Of a DNA stretch of 27,120 nt, positions 1 through 11,000 are shown one piece after another; positions within the stretch are counted from its first letter, which is position 1, and the number at the start of each line of letters is the position of its first letter. Origin of the DNA: Priapulus caudatus (Eukaryota; Priapulida; Priapulimorpha; Priapulimorphida; Priapulidae); the NCBI RefSeq assembly GCF_000485595.1, contig NW_014577255.1, positions 68,526-95,645 of the forward strand, read 5' to 3'. The notes under the pieces were generated by a model. That model saw only the letters and a program-made list of their open reading frames with translations, was not told the DNA's origin and made no database searches. Position numbers and translations under genes: made by a program.

Positions 1-693
1 GCGAGCTTGAAAAGTAGCCCCCCGAAAAATAAATTTTCCCCCTGCCTATAATGCAATGCGTCACCATTACTCATGTACAAAAAAGCAGTTGCCCCCATTT
101 ACATTGTTATGGAGTGGGAGTTGTCTGCAGGAATTTGCTAGATTGCTCTGGGTAAATTGCTCTATCCAAGCGCAATCATTGCGCGATAATTTAAACAAAT
201 GAACATTCGGCTATGCGTAGATACCAGAGTTGAGGCGGTTGTTTGTATATTTTTGCTGTGATGGTGTGAAATGAAGCGAGCGTTGTGGGAATTTGGTACT
301 CATGCTTTTCCCACATGCTCTATCTTTCTGTGGATTTCCGCACAGTGGCATGCGTGCGGAGAGACAGTGTGTTGAACAGGAGAATTTGAACGACTTTTAC
401 GTGGAATTATTAGTCGATGGAGAATACATATACTTGGTAGCAAATATTAATACAATTTGTATTTATTTACAAAAATTTGATTATTGAAACAGTTAAACTG
501 ATTATTACGAGATTTTTGCTCAGAAACACTCGAACTGAAAAAAATGTTGCTCAATATAGTCTCACCTGACAGCGGAAATATCACTGATTACACCAACGGC
601 AACATTAAAAACACTAAGATTTTATCAGTTATACTTATAGCATAGAAAATTGGATATGAACACATCGTAACAGCAATGCATTTTTGTTTACAG
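1..693. other. SPCS3 upstream intron or 5' flank
   Basis: No coding exon is recognised here. The exon at 694 needs a preceding exon ending in phase 2 that would encode the membrane anchor of SPCS3, and I find no frame in this stretch resembling it, so that exon is probably left of the window. Bases 1-38 are one copy of a repeat whose inverted copy lies at 3573-3608. The open frame at 293-487 matches nothing I know. Confidence 0.5.
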
Positions 694-767
694 GAAAATT
701 GCTGCTGACCATAGTACAACCAGAGAGAGGTTTGACCTTGGATTTGTTAACTTTGACTTACAAGCTG
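694..767 (+). CDS. SPCS3: SPCS3 exon, start of lumenal domain
   Basis: The acceptor is the AG at 692-693 after a T-rich tract. One base completes a codon and then the frame reads KIAADHSTTRERFDLGFVNF, equivalent to the human NVEDFTGPRERSDLGFITF stretch. It ends after GCT G (phase 1) at an ATATCCTTT donor. Continuing in frame past 767 meets TGA within four codons, so the exon must end here. Confidence 0.88.
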
Positions 768-2636
768 ATATCCTTTGATTTTGCATTTGTGTTATGGGTT
801 CACAACAAAGCTACATCTAGAAGAGTTAGTTGTGTGACAATGTTAGAAGAACATGAAAACAGCTGTGATAACAATGAGGCTTAAAGATCCTATGAAGAAT
901 AACCTCTCTATCCTTGAAGGTATAACACTAGTTAACATATATCAGGCACCAGGTGTTACACCTGCAGCATAACTCAAGAGAAGAAGAATTGCAATATTTT
1001 AAATTTTGGCATTAGTTTTGTTTACATCATGCTATTATGTATTTATACTAAATGTGTATTAAAAATAATAGTGATAAATACTATTCACTTATAATAAGCT
1101 CCCAGTCTAAAATTATATGCATGTTCAGAACATTATTTGAAATGCGTAGGAACAGCAGTGTGTCTCAGATTCAGACCTTACTACCTTACCTTTAGCTTTG
1201 TACTGTATACCTAGATGTGATGAAGTAACACTGTGATGAGACCCAAGTCTAAGTAGGAAATGTAGCCCACAGACAGTTGTGTACAACTACAAGCTTTTCC
1301 GACATTTTCGATAGAGATTAAATTCTTTTACTGACATTGATCAATGTTGAAACCAAACTGGCACTACATCAGCCTCATCCAGGGCAGGTGAGAACTTATG
1401 CATGTAATCGGTGACTGACCCTTCCTGTCCCTTATGGAATTTTTCACTCTTGGCATCATGTTTGCACTCGGAAAAAGGGGGATTTTAGAACTTTTCTAAT
1501 TTCAGAATTACGAATAATGGGTGATCAGCATGTATATATGTTTAACTGTATCATGCATAGTAATACGAAAAGCTTCAGTAGTGTTATTTCTGTTCATTTT
1601 GTTTCGTGTCTACACCTTGACATGACACACATTTGACTCCAATATTCAATTGGAATGTGAAACAGCTTTTTCTCTACCTGACTGCTGAATATGAAACAGA
1701 AAAAAATGTGAGTAGATTACTATAAGTTTACCTGGGTTTCTGCCAATCTTTAGTACATACCTGATATCTACTTTAGTAACTTCTATTAGTTGAATTAGGA
1801 GTACATTCTCCCAGAAAACAAGGAATTAACAGTTACAGATGTGATTTGTTCAACTGATAATAATAAGACTAAGTGATAAACAATTTCAACATTTGTAGCC
1901 AGCTTCTAGCCAGAATATTATATTAATTATAATAATACTCCTAATTTCAGTCAATAAATCAAGTTGTCTTATGGGACAAAATCATTCAGCGAGGAGAAAA
2001 TGCTGTTTTGGATTACAGGAGCCTTAGGTCAAAGTATTATTTCTGGGATGACGGTAACGGTCTCAGGTACGTGAACATATTTGGTCGTGTGTGTGTAAAA
2101 TTTCACTTAAGCATGAGGTGCATTGTAAACAGTACAACCTGCAAGCAGCTGCAAGATGTACATGAATTGAATGTAAATGTCTGTGTAGCAGCATGTTATC
2201 ACATCAAGGTCGTAAAACGTCTTTAGTAATCTTTAGTAATACTGCCTCATCCCTCTTCCCTGGGGGTGTTTAAAAGTTGACCCCCCCCCCCCCATCGCGC
2301 CCCAATCACTGTTTGCGTGGTGTATAACGCACCAGCATATTGCGTGGACAATCACTAATCTATCTACACTCTGCAGTTCATATGCATCCCACTCATCCCA
2401 AGCTTCCCCCACATCCCCGTCACAGTCTTTGTACCAAACAGTACCGTACTTTCCCAGGTGAGGCGTTGCCTCGCCGTCGAGCCGCTAGCTAACCCGGCGA
2501 CCTTTTCAGGGGCAATCGCAACATTACGCTGACGCTCTCGTGGAACATTGTGCCCAACTCGGGCATGCTGCCGCTGCTGTCGGGCGACGGATCGCACCGC
2601 TTCGAGTTTCCCAGCGAGTACACAGAGAAGATGTGA
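694..2636 (+). CDS. SPCS3: Signal peptidase complex subunit 3, partial (four C-terminal exons)
   Basis: This is a non-catalytic subunit of the endoplasmic-reticulum signal peptidase complex, a single-pass membrane protein with a lumenal domain that supports signal peptide cleavage. The coding parts are 694-767, 1631-1707, 1951-2066 and 2510-2636; joined, they give about 130 residues ending in TGA at 2634-2636, against 180 for the human protein, so roughly the first 50 residues (the anchor) are missing on the left. Family signatures are RERFDLGFVNFDLQAD, WNVKQLFLYLTAEYET, INQVVLWDKIIQRGEN, KYYFWDDGNG and GNRNITLTLSWNIVPNSG. The NIT sequon matches the conserved lumenal glycosylation site. All four exons join in frame, but only if the first intron is read as AT-AC. 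No frameshift or internal stop is seen, so it looks functional. Identification is by recognition of the human protein and is strong. Confidence 0.93.
768..1630 (+). other. AT-AC (U12-type) intron of SPCS3
   Basis: The intron starts ATATCCTTT (768-776), the minor-spliceosome AT-AC donor consensus, and ends CACAC (AC at 1629-1630). ACCTTGAC at 1614-1621 is a close match to the U12 branch-site consensus TTCCTTRAC, with the candidate branch A at 1620, 10 bases before the intron end. The stretch 1622-1660 contains no AG that could serve as an acceptor, and no GT donor near 767 keeps the frame. With these ends the protein reads A-D-L-T-P-I-F-N-W, which aligns without a gap to human A-D-L-E-N-I-F-D-W. 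No other feature is recognised in the 863 bases. Confidence 0.85.
1631..1707 (+). CDS. SPCS3: SPCS3 exon (WNVKQLFLYL)
   Basis: Two bases complete the Asp codon, then the frame reads LTPIFNWNVKQLFLYLTAEY and on to ETEKN, almost identical to the human protein over this conserved block. The donor is GTGAGT at 1708; the exon ends in phase 0. Its start is fixed by reading frame and by the AC acceptor at 1629-1630. Confidence 0.9.
1951..2066 (+). CDS. SPCS3: SPCS3 exon (NQVVLWDKI)
   Basis: The acceptor is ctaatttcag at 1941-1950. The frame reads SINQVVLWDKIIQRGENAVL followed by DYRSLRSKYYFWDDGNGL, matching human NQVVLWDKIVLRGDN and KYFFFDDGNGL. The donor is GTACGTG at 2067, leaving AG of an Arg codon (phase 2). 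Confidence 0.92.
2510..2636 (+). CDS. SPCS3: SPCS3 terminal coding exon
   Basis: The acceptor is ccttttcag at 2501-2509. G completes Arg, then GNRNITLTLSWNIVPNSGML and PLLSGDGSHRFEFPSEYTEK-M, stop TGA. Human SPCS3 has GNRNVTLTLSWNVVPNAG at this place. The C-terminal tail after PNSG is less conserved, as in the family generally. Confidence 0.92.
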
Positions 2637-3375
2637 GCGCCTGTTGTCACGTAGTCAACTCATGGAGCCCTGCACGTGCAACTCCGGGACATGTGACGGG
2701 CGGAGGCTGCTTCGTCGTCATCGCGAGGCAGGGAGATGAAAAAGCGGTGGAGGAGAAAGCGGTGTTGAATATTGTCAGTGTTTATTTGTCGGTGATGTAA
2801 GCGCTTCTCGTATCAGTGCGTCTACTATTGGTGTAATCTGTGCACACTGCAGTATAAATATATGCAGTGTGGCAGATGCGTTCTATTCTATCTGCGTTAG
2901 ATTTCACTTGAAATCGTTGTAAGAATTGATCTGATAGTATAATTTAGTGTATGATCAGAAATAGAAAGATGAAGCTGGCTGTTTGAGAATTTAAATAATC
3001 AACATGGAGAAAGTATTTATAAAACGTCTGACTGCAGTTTTGATAAATAATACACTTTCTATTCTAAAGCATTCAAATCTCTGTATTATTCTTATCATTC
3101 TCGTGTTCCAAGTCCTTTGTGCTCAGTTATGCACTGTGTCAATGAGTAGTATCCAGCCGCTACACCCATCATTGGAACAAAATCCTTATCGTGAACAACA
3201 CACTGATCACCAACAACTCCCACAAGGACCCATGGCGTCTAAACTCGGTAATATTATTATTTCTTTGTTGCAAGACCCTGAATATATTAAATAGTACAAC
3301 TATGACAACAATAACATGAGTGATACATATTTAACAGTTTTACTATTTTGAAATAAACTGGGTTTTTATTTTTTC
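2637..3375 (+). other. Probable SPCS3 3' untranslated region
   Basis: AATAAA at 3352-3357 is followed by a T-rich stretch (3363-3376), which fits a poly(A) signal with its downstream element; ATTAAA near 3286 is a weaker alternative. A 96-codon open frame at 3004-3294 lies inside, with one hydrophobic segment (LCIILIILVFQVLC) and a TATAAATA string about 150 bases upstream; I do not recognise it and regard it as chance or an unproven small gene. Confidence 0.4.
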
Positions 3376-6262
3376 AGAAACCACACTAACATTATTAAAA
3401 ATGTTAACCTCCAAATCGCCTTCAAAATATACATATTAGTGTAAAACTAGCATTTACAATTGATACATCCACCAGAAAACATTACCATGATGGTATGTAC
3501 ACCAAACGGCGACGCAGTATCCTAATTACAGCATATCGTTAATTATTACGATGCATCAGGGATCAGGATCAGGAAATTTATTTTTCGGGGGATACTTTTC
3601 AAGCTCGCGTGCATGAAAATAGCACTCTAAAATTTGGTTTCCATTGAACTCTATGCAAATTTCCGGGGGCTCTTTTTGGGGGCTAAATCGCCCCGAGCCC
3701 CCGTGTATTTTTTTCACTGTCAAGGATACACATTCATTGATTTGAACTAATACATAATTCATAACCTTTCTATGAGAATATGGCATTCGATTTTCTTCCA
3801 GTCATAAGTAGCACTGCAAATGACATGGGAACATTCATTGTACGTACAAGTATTGTTTTGTTATAAAACATCACATAGGAATAACATCACCGTATAAAAC
3901 AAGGGCAAGGGTTAGCCTGCCAAGTTTATGACGTACAACAAGGCACTACACAGCACCAGAAAATGTAAACACCAACTTCAAGTATGAATGCCTGGTCCAC
4001 ACCAACTATTAGATCCTGTGGCTACTCATGAGTATAAATGACACCTACGATGGTTACTTGTTGATTACATGATCTGCCCTGGTTATCAGGCGTGAGATTA
4101 TTTCTTCACTCGGAGACAAACCTGATAAATATACGATAACCAAACGTCAACCTGGTAGCTTTCTAATATTCAAAATTGCCTTTAAGCCTCATGACCAGTT
4201 TACTCTTATGCTTATTATTCTCTAACTTATATAATCAGAGAAATCACGGAATGTCTCCACGGGCACAGCCTTTTTCTTCATCTGAGGCCTAACCCATATA
4301 GCATTGGCTACAGGAAGAAGCTCAACATCGCTACAGCTTCCTGAACATACAAATATCACGACGCAAGCTCCATATCTATTCAACCTACATAATGGAAACA
4401 GACCTACCCGAGTGAGAAAACATCAGCCCTACAGCTGCAGCAAGACCACAGCCACAGACCATCGGGAAAAGTGTGGGGAACACAATACCTTTAGATAGTT
4501 ACTGAATGAAATAAAAACAAACCATGCTTCGGCTTCTTCAATCTTTTTAATTTTACTACGAAGTGTGGAATGTAACCAAAACAGGTATTTCACATGAAAA
4601 AGGGCAAGAACTACTAGCTATAAATATTTGCCCGTTTCTCGAATATAGATTCGTCAAGTAATGAAAATTATAGGTCACTGGCGAACAAGTTAGTTTCTCA
4701 CTGGGCCTGTGCGTCCACAACCTCTAAAATGCAAAACTCCGTAAATTGATCCCACAGCTAAGCATATTATGCATATTGGAGCCTGAACTGTATTTTTCCA
4801 CCAATAACGCATATAGGGAATATGAAGAGTGGCAACAAAAGAGATTTCCTGCCTTCGTGAGATACTGCAAACACTGGACACTGGCAATCACCAATCAGAT
4901 ACTGTTGCCAGAAGTGACCAGTGTATAGATTTCAATAAGATGAAACACGATAATCATAATGAGAGATTCGGGGGCACAACGCACTAGTTGACACATTTAC
5001 AACAGAATATACAATTCGTACATTCGTTAATGAAGGAAGAAACATATAAATGAATAGTTTACATCTCGAAATACAAATGATTTACAACAAAGTGGAAACC
5101 CAGTTGATGAATGTTCTCAGTGTGTTGAGCAAAAACTGCCAGAAATGCGCTTTTCTAAACGCAAGTGTTATAAACACGATGGCTCAGGTACTTGTAGAAA
5201 CAGTGAAATCGATTTATTCAGATCAGAAGAGCCATGATACTTACCTAACAGAGGGTATATATGGCCACAGTCACCAACGTTTCATCACGTCATGTAATGT
5301 TCCTTATATAGCATCTCGGGTTATTGCCAGTGTTGACATAATCATATTTAATTGTGATAAACACACATGCCATGGCCGTAGCTAGCGTGGGTGGGGGGGG
5401 GGCAATTGCCATTCCCAAAGAAATGTAGATACATTACATGGTCAAAGGCGGTCCCCAGAACACACCACGCACGTGGCTTTGCCACCCAGGAAAATGGGTT
5501 CGCTATAACACTCGTACAGCTCGTGCATGCTATCAAGAGTACAGCAAAATGTTAATGGGCACTTTATTCTATAAATCATATAATGATATTTTTAAATAAA
5601 TGCATTTAAACTATGGGACTGTTTTCTTGTTCCATTGTAAAGTAACAATTTCGTTTTTGTCGAAATCCCCCCCCCCCCAACACGAATACATATAATACAC
5701 AGTTAGTTTATGTTAATTACAAAACGTGAACAATAGATATGTACTGTGATTGTATGTTGCAAGTGTTAGAATGATTACGTGGCAAAAAGAAAATTGTGTG
5801 TATTGCAACATTGTGCATTGTCCGTTGCAGGCCATATTTCCTTCCTGTCTATCAGCTTATACAGTGTAACCTGCTACAGCTCCCAGCATTCGGTCTTTGT
5901 CCCACGGCGTAGTTTGAGCTTCGCTCAGCCACGATGATTGTCTAGTTTCTTCACCGGCTCTCACACCGTGAGCGCAGCGCATGTACGGTCACTACATGCC
6001 ATGCCGCTCTCACACCGTGAGCGCAGCGCATGTACGGTCACTACATGACATGCCGCTCGGTACGCATTCACTTCATGCTACTTCTCGCCACGTGTGCCAA
6101 CGAACGCACGAAGAGCTATCATTGGGAGGTGCACACTTCACACGACCGCCCGCCGGACCGACGAGAAGAACGGGGAGAATCGACGTCAGTCTCCTACTGA
6201 TCAGAGTTTCTCTACAGTGCTCTAGGAGTTCTCTGGATTCTCCCCGTGTCGCCGCCACGTCA
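3376..6262. other. Convergent intergenic region and GALNT10-like 3' UTR
   Basis: This separates the tail-to-tail SPCS3 and GALNT10-like genes. It holds a repeat piece at about 3556-3790 with GC-rich strings of G and C, short poly-G and poly-C runs (5388-5401, 5668-5678) and a 49-bp tandem duplication at 5957-6054. The - strand AATAAA (TTTATT at 5563-5568 on +) could end the GALNT10-like transcript, giving a 3' UTR of about 700 bases. Open frames at 5050-5385 and 4690-4887 match nothing I know. Confidence 0.4.
5957..6054. repeat. 49-bp tandem duplication
   Basis: Two nearly identical 49-bp units, 5957-6005 and 6006-6054, each starting gctctcacaccgtgagcgca. They lie in the probable 3' UTR of the GALNT10-like gene. 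CTCACACCGTGAG inside each unit is itself a short inverted repeat. Confidence 0.9.
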
Positions 6263-6415
6263 TCAGTACGCCTGCAACGCGGTGACGTTCACGTGGTCGA
6301 ACTTCCACTTCTGCGTCGCTAGCTGTGTATCACATGGATTCATGTAGAGCTCCTGCATCTCTGGGTTGGAGTCCAAGCAGTTCTTGGTCACCATATGATA
6401 CAGCTGCATAGTTCT
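6263..6415 (-). CDS. GALNT10: GALNT10-like terminal exon, end of lectin domain
   Basis: The acceptor is gctatttttccag just above 6415. Phase 0 start reads [20 protein letters not shown], then [20 protein letters not shown], then [10 protein letters not shown] and TGA at 6265-6263. CLD and QKW are the sugar-binding and core motifs of the third (gamma) ricin-type repeat; human GALNT10 has SCMDCSE and TQQWLFEH at these places. Confidence 0.93.
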   Translation of the reverse strand, partial: RTMQLYHMVTKNCLDSNPEMQELYMNPCDTQLATQKWKFDHVNVTALQAY

Positions 6416-8018
6416 CTGGAAAAATAGCGGTGCCGTCGACTCGATTCACGGATTGAAATCATTTTCAGATATATGGTTGCCAAGAAAGATGCAGCACAAA
6501 CCAAGTTAATTCTAATGACTTATTATCATCACTTGGTAATAATAAATTTCATGTTCAATTGTGTATGGGATGTATGATATGTCATACACATATGCCATCC
6601 TGTTAAAACTCGCATCAAACTATTGGTTTGGTAAATCTCATAGCCACTGAGTGTGAATAATTTGACCGAGATTTGAACAATAATGAACTTAAAAGCGAAT
6701 TCTCCCTCCCTCCCGCATGCATGCATGCATCTGTCCGTCCGTCCGTCCGTCCATCCATTCACTCACCCATCCATCCATTCACTCACCCATCCATACACCC
6801 ATTCATCCGTCCATCTATCCATGCCTGCATGTATCAATCTAGCCACCAACCGAACTATCTATCTACCAAACTTACCTATCAACCTGCCCGCCCGCATGCA
6901 CACTCGTCTGCCTGCCCACCTACTTACCTACGTATCTCTCTCTCTCTCCCTCAAACTTTCTCTCTACACGCACACACGCACGGATGCATGGACGCAGACA
7001 CGTAACTGTGCAAGAAACCACATAACTTACGTAGTTGTACTTCCATTGCTGGTTCCCCTGCATGCCATGGCAATGGAAGAGAATCACAGGCGTGCCTGGC
7101 TGCTTGGCCGACACATCAAAGCACACACTTCTCTTGAATGGCCGTAGATCTTTGTGCCACGTCAAGATGAAATGCTGAAAATCACAGAAAAGCAATGCAA
7201 GGCTTAATTTAACTTAACGTTCTGTAGTACATCTGTTCACAGTATTATACATGAGTATATATATATGACATATAGGTAAGTGAAAGAGATAGAAGATGGC
7301 AATTATAATTAGCATAAGATACTGATATTCCCAGGGTCCATATGTATGTATATACCCATACACATATAAATAAATATATATATACCCTATACAGTTAGAC
7401 CTCTATTATCCGAACGAGACGGGCGGGGTTTATTTTGTTCGGATAACTGATTGTTCGAATAACTGATCTGATCGTAAAAAAAGGAAGCCATACTGAACAT
7501 AATTACTGTGCGTGAAAAGCATGTTTAGTTGTTTACAGAGTTTTTTAGGCTTATTAAATATTCACGGGACCTAGAGATCTTGTTCGGATAATCCGAAATT
7601 CAGATAATTGATGCTCGGATAACCGAGGTTTGACTGTAATCTACAAAACTCGGGTCTAGTAATACAAAAAGTTTACACATTCTCAGTTATATTAGTTTGA
7701 ACCAAGGTAGAAATCTCGTGCTACGGTAAGAACTAGCAAATCCAATTCTTTATGAAGCAAACCGGAAGTCAAAGACATCAAAACATGCTGATATGCTTTT
7801 TCAAGTGCAACTTACCTGCTCCCCACCCTGTCCTTGGTGTTCCTTGATACAAGGAGCCAATCCAAATCTTTCATTTGACCCCCTGAATTGTGTATCTATG
7901 CAAAGGTTGCTCACGGGATTTCGGATCTACAAATCGAATGCAAAAATCTTTAGAGACTGACAAACTGGCAGGAATGTATACCTACTATACAAATCACTAC
8001 GCAAAGTTAAACCTGCAT

Positions 8019-8077
<59 letters not shown>

Positions 8078-11000
8078 CGGACATATAGACTTAGTTGACA
8101 CATTAAAAAGTTAGCCCCTAATGCGTCAGTATCCTCTATATCTCATGTAGCCACACATTTCGCTGACAATACTACGTGCACCATGGTATTAACAGTTAGT
8201 CCGAAGTTGCCAGAACATATCACCTCTCCCGTTGCAAAGTCCGGCGGTTCTCTTGGAGGATACTTCTTTGGCTGATCGAAGGCGATTTCCTCCATGAACC
8301 ACTTGAACGGCTTGCACCCTAGCTTGTCTCGCAGTTTCTTCTGCTCTGTGAGGTCGCCAGAGTCAAGGTTTTTATAGTGCGGACGCCGCATATAGATAAA
8401 CTCCTTATACTCGTCCATCCACGTCTCAGCGACGCGCTTGTAGTTCTACACGAATTGAGGCGCACGAGTTATAACGATGATTAATGAGTCATCTATCAAA
8501 ACTCAGTCACAAAGAGTTTTATAATCACGCGAGCTACCACTAGAAAATCGTGCAATGATTGATGTAGCTTTTAGAAATAAATCAACTGGAGTATAAAGCT
8601 GTTAATGGTTTCGCACGTATAATATATTCTGGCGAGTAATTCGCCTACGTAAGTAGTCGCTATAGCGAGATACTGTTAAATTGCAACACATCAAATGTTA
8701 AAGCCGCGTGAACAATTTAAGCAATTGAGAATGGCGGTTGAATTCAAGTTTCCACTAACAACAATAATCAAGTGCAGATTGAGCAGTTAACATGCGCAAT
8801 GGTTAGCTATGAAATATGTTAGCAGTTAGTAAACCGAGAAATGATCACCAAAAGATGCCTTACTCGCCCAACAAAGTCACCAATGCCAGGGTTAGGGAAC
8901 GGTGCAAATTTCCTATAGATGTGCCCAACTCGTGAACAAGGCGTATCTACCATTTCGCCACCACATTGCCAGATCTACACAAGAATTGTGTCTATTAATG
9001 TCGTGCATTCACTGGACAATATACTAGTACGTGTTAGCAGTACAAATACTGTACAACCTAATGTTGACAACACAGATAGGTTTAGGACATTTGGGGAAGT
9101 CAATTCTAGGACCACCCGTTTTGGAACGTCAGGATACAGAAAAGGACAGCGAACGGTCCTGTAAGTCTCACATGCTGTTAGTTGGCCAGACTAAATGCAT
9201 TCTCTTTCAAATCAGATTACAGATATCATGAGAAATTTTCATTGATTTGACACAGAATGCCTTACATGTGACAAATTTAATTTGAATTTCAACACACTGA
9301 GACTACAAATACTTGAAAGTGTGTGTTGAATGTTTTGAATGAGCAAGTATGATGGAGCAGAGACAGTGCTAGTTACCATAGTTTTCAAGCAAAGGCTATT
9401 TGCATAAGGTATAAAGCAAGAACAGGGACAATCTATAGTAACAAGAATTATAGTTGCGTTGACAGGTGTCATTTGGAATCACGTGTGGCAACAGAAGATG
9501 TACAGCATAGAAAGCACCCTAGCTGTGGAATCTTGTCAACCAATCTACTGTGTGCAATTTCCATATATACTGACGTGCAGGCCACAGCAGTTGCGACTTA
9601 CACGACCAAGAAAATCTCCGAGTTCGGGAGGGTTAGGAATGGGAGAAAATTGACGATAGATATGGCCGACTCTAGAGCAGGGAATGTCAACAATCTGCCC
9701 GTCACATTGCCACACCTGTCAACAGAACAACGCGGGTTAGCACAGAGGTTTCGCGCATGCGAGTCCCGTGTTAGATACCCAATAGATGGAGCCACTGGAT
9801 TACGATCGTGTGCGCGGCACTCACTTTCCCTAAGAAATTGCCATGCTCTCGTGAAGAAGCAAAAGGGTTAAACGATCTGTAAATGTGCCCTATGCGTGAG
9901 CACGGCGTGTCAACGATGAATCCACCGCACTGCCACACCTAGATGTAAAGGCAATAGAGGCACGTGGATGAATCACTCGAACACTATACGGAGAATATAT
10001 AAATGAACGATGCATCAGGATAGATTGCCACTGAAGTCGTTAGCAGACAATCCGGCTGACCTGAAATGAAATGAAATGTCGCAGTTACGTAAGAATAATA
10101 TAAAGCAATGCAAAATATGATATGTGATGCTGTGTTACCAGATTAGAAAGTTTACCAGATTACCAGATGTAAATAGTTTGGCACGTCCTTAATCCCTTAT
10201 GACATATTATAACTGAAACTTTTAGAATATCGATATTCTTTACAAATTGCTAGATTCAGCGCAAAACAGAACGTGCGTATGTAACTAACGCTGGCAATAA
10301 GCAGAATAGCAAAGCCTTTCATGGCGGTTGCACTCGCGATTGATGGGATGCTCTCCCAAGCCTATTAGTCGCTATAGAATATTACATCAGACTTTACAGA
10401 ACATTTTATGCATTGACAAATAAAATATTTGCAGAAATGCAAACGTCCGCTTAGCAAACGTGTTTTCTGTACATTTTCAGTGAACAGCTGTGCGATAGTA
10501 TTACCAGGCAACGCAGACTTTTAACATGTGCGCGACGATAGCATGATAATAATTGTATAACCTACACTTTTTGCCTCCCATGGTTTTTGCGAACAACCAA
10601 ACATGCTTTTAGTAGAATATGTTATTACTAAATTCTTTAGACTTTACATTTACGGCGCGACTCGACTCCAAGACTGTCGCGCCAACTTTATGTAAGCTTC
10701 AAAGACTGACTCCGAACGTCCGCGAGGCTACCAACAACGACTTGTGGCGTTCGTCTATAGCTTCCTAGTATAATTGAGCGAATAAAACTTTGATGGCGGT
10801 GAGCAATGATCAGTAAATCGGGCATTCCGTCGTGAAAACGTTCTTTTCAATAGCAACATTCAACGCTGAATCTTGCGTATAGCTTGCACATCTAAAGTCA
10901 CGCGACGGTGTATAAGACGACTACAGTGCATCGGTGAACGCGAGAAAAATTCACTATGGCTCGCCATGCAACATCGTGAAAGACGCATTAGGCAAGTCGC

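Noticed and set aside
684-884. Open frame covering the SPCS3 exon in another frame
   Set aside because: The conserved SPCS3 protein is in a different frame (RERFDLGF); this one is a shadow. The early stop in the correct frame is explained by the AT-AC intron and not by a frameshift or pseudogene.
1-3608. A single transposon bounded by the inverted 38-base repeats
   Set aside because: The interval holds conserved SPCS3 exons with working splice sites; two separate repeat copies are a simpler reading.
4222-4340. Possible - strand terminal exon reading DVELLPVANAIWVRPQ... and ending in TAG
   Set aside because: It has an acceptor-like AG and plausible amino-acid composition, but I cannot link it to any upstream exon or protein family, so it is not supported.
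4690-4887. - strand open frame with a membrane-like stretch (APICIICLAVGSIYGVL)
   Set aside because: No ATG start in place, no convincing splice partner, and no family I recognise; may be chance.
5050-5385. 111-codon + strand open frame starting with ATG
   Set aside because: No motif or similarity recognised; one frame of this length is expected by chance in 27 kb of moderate AT content.
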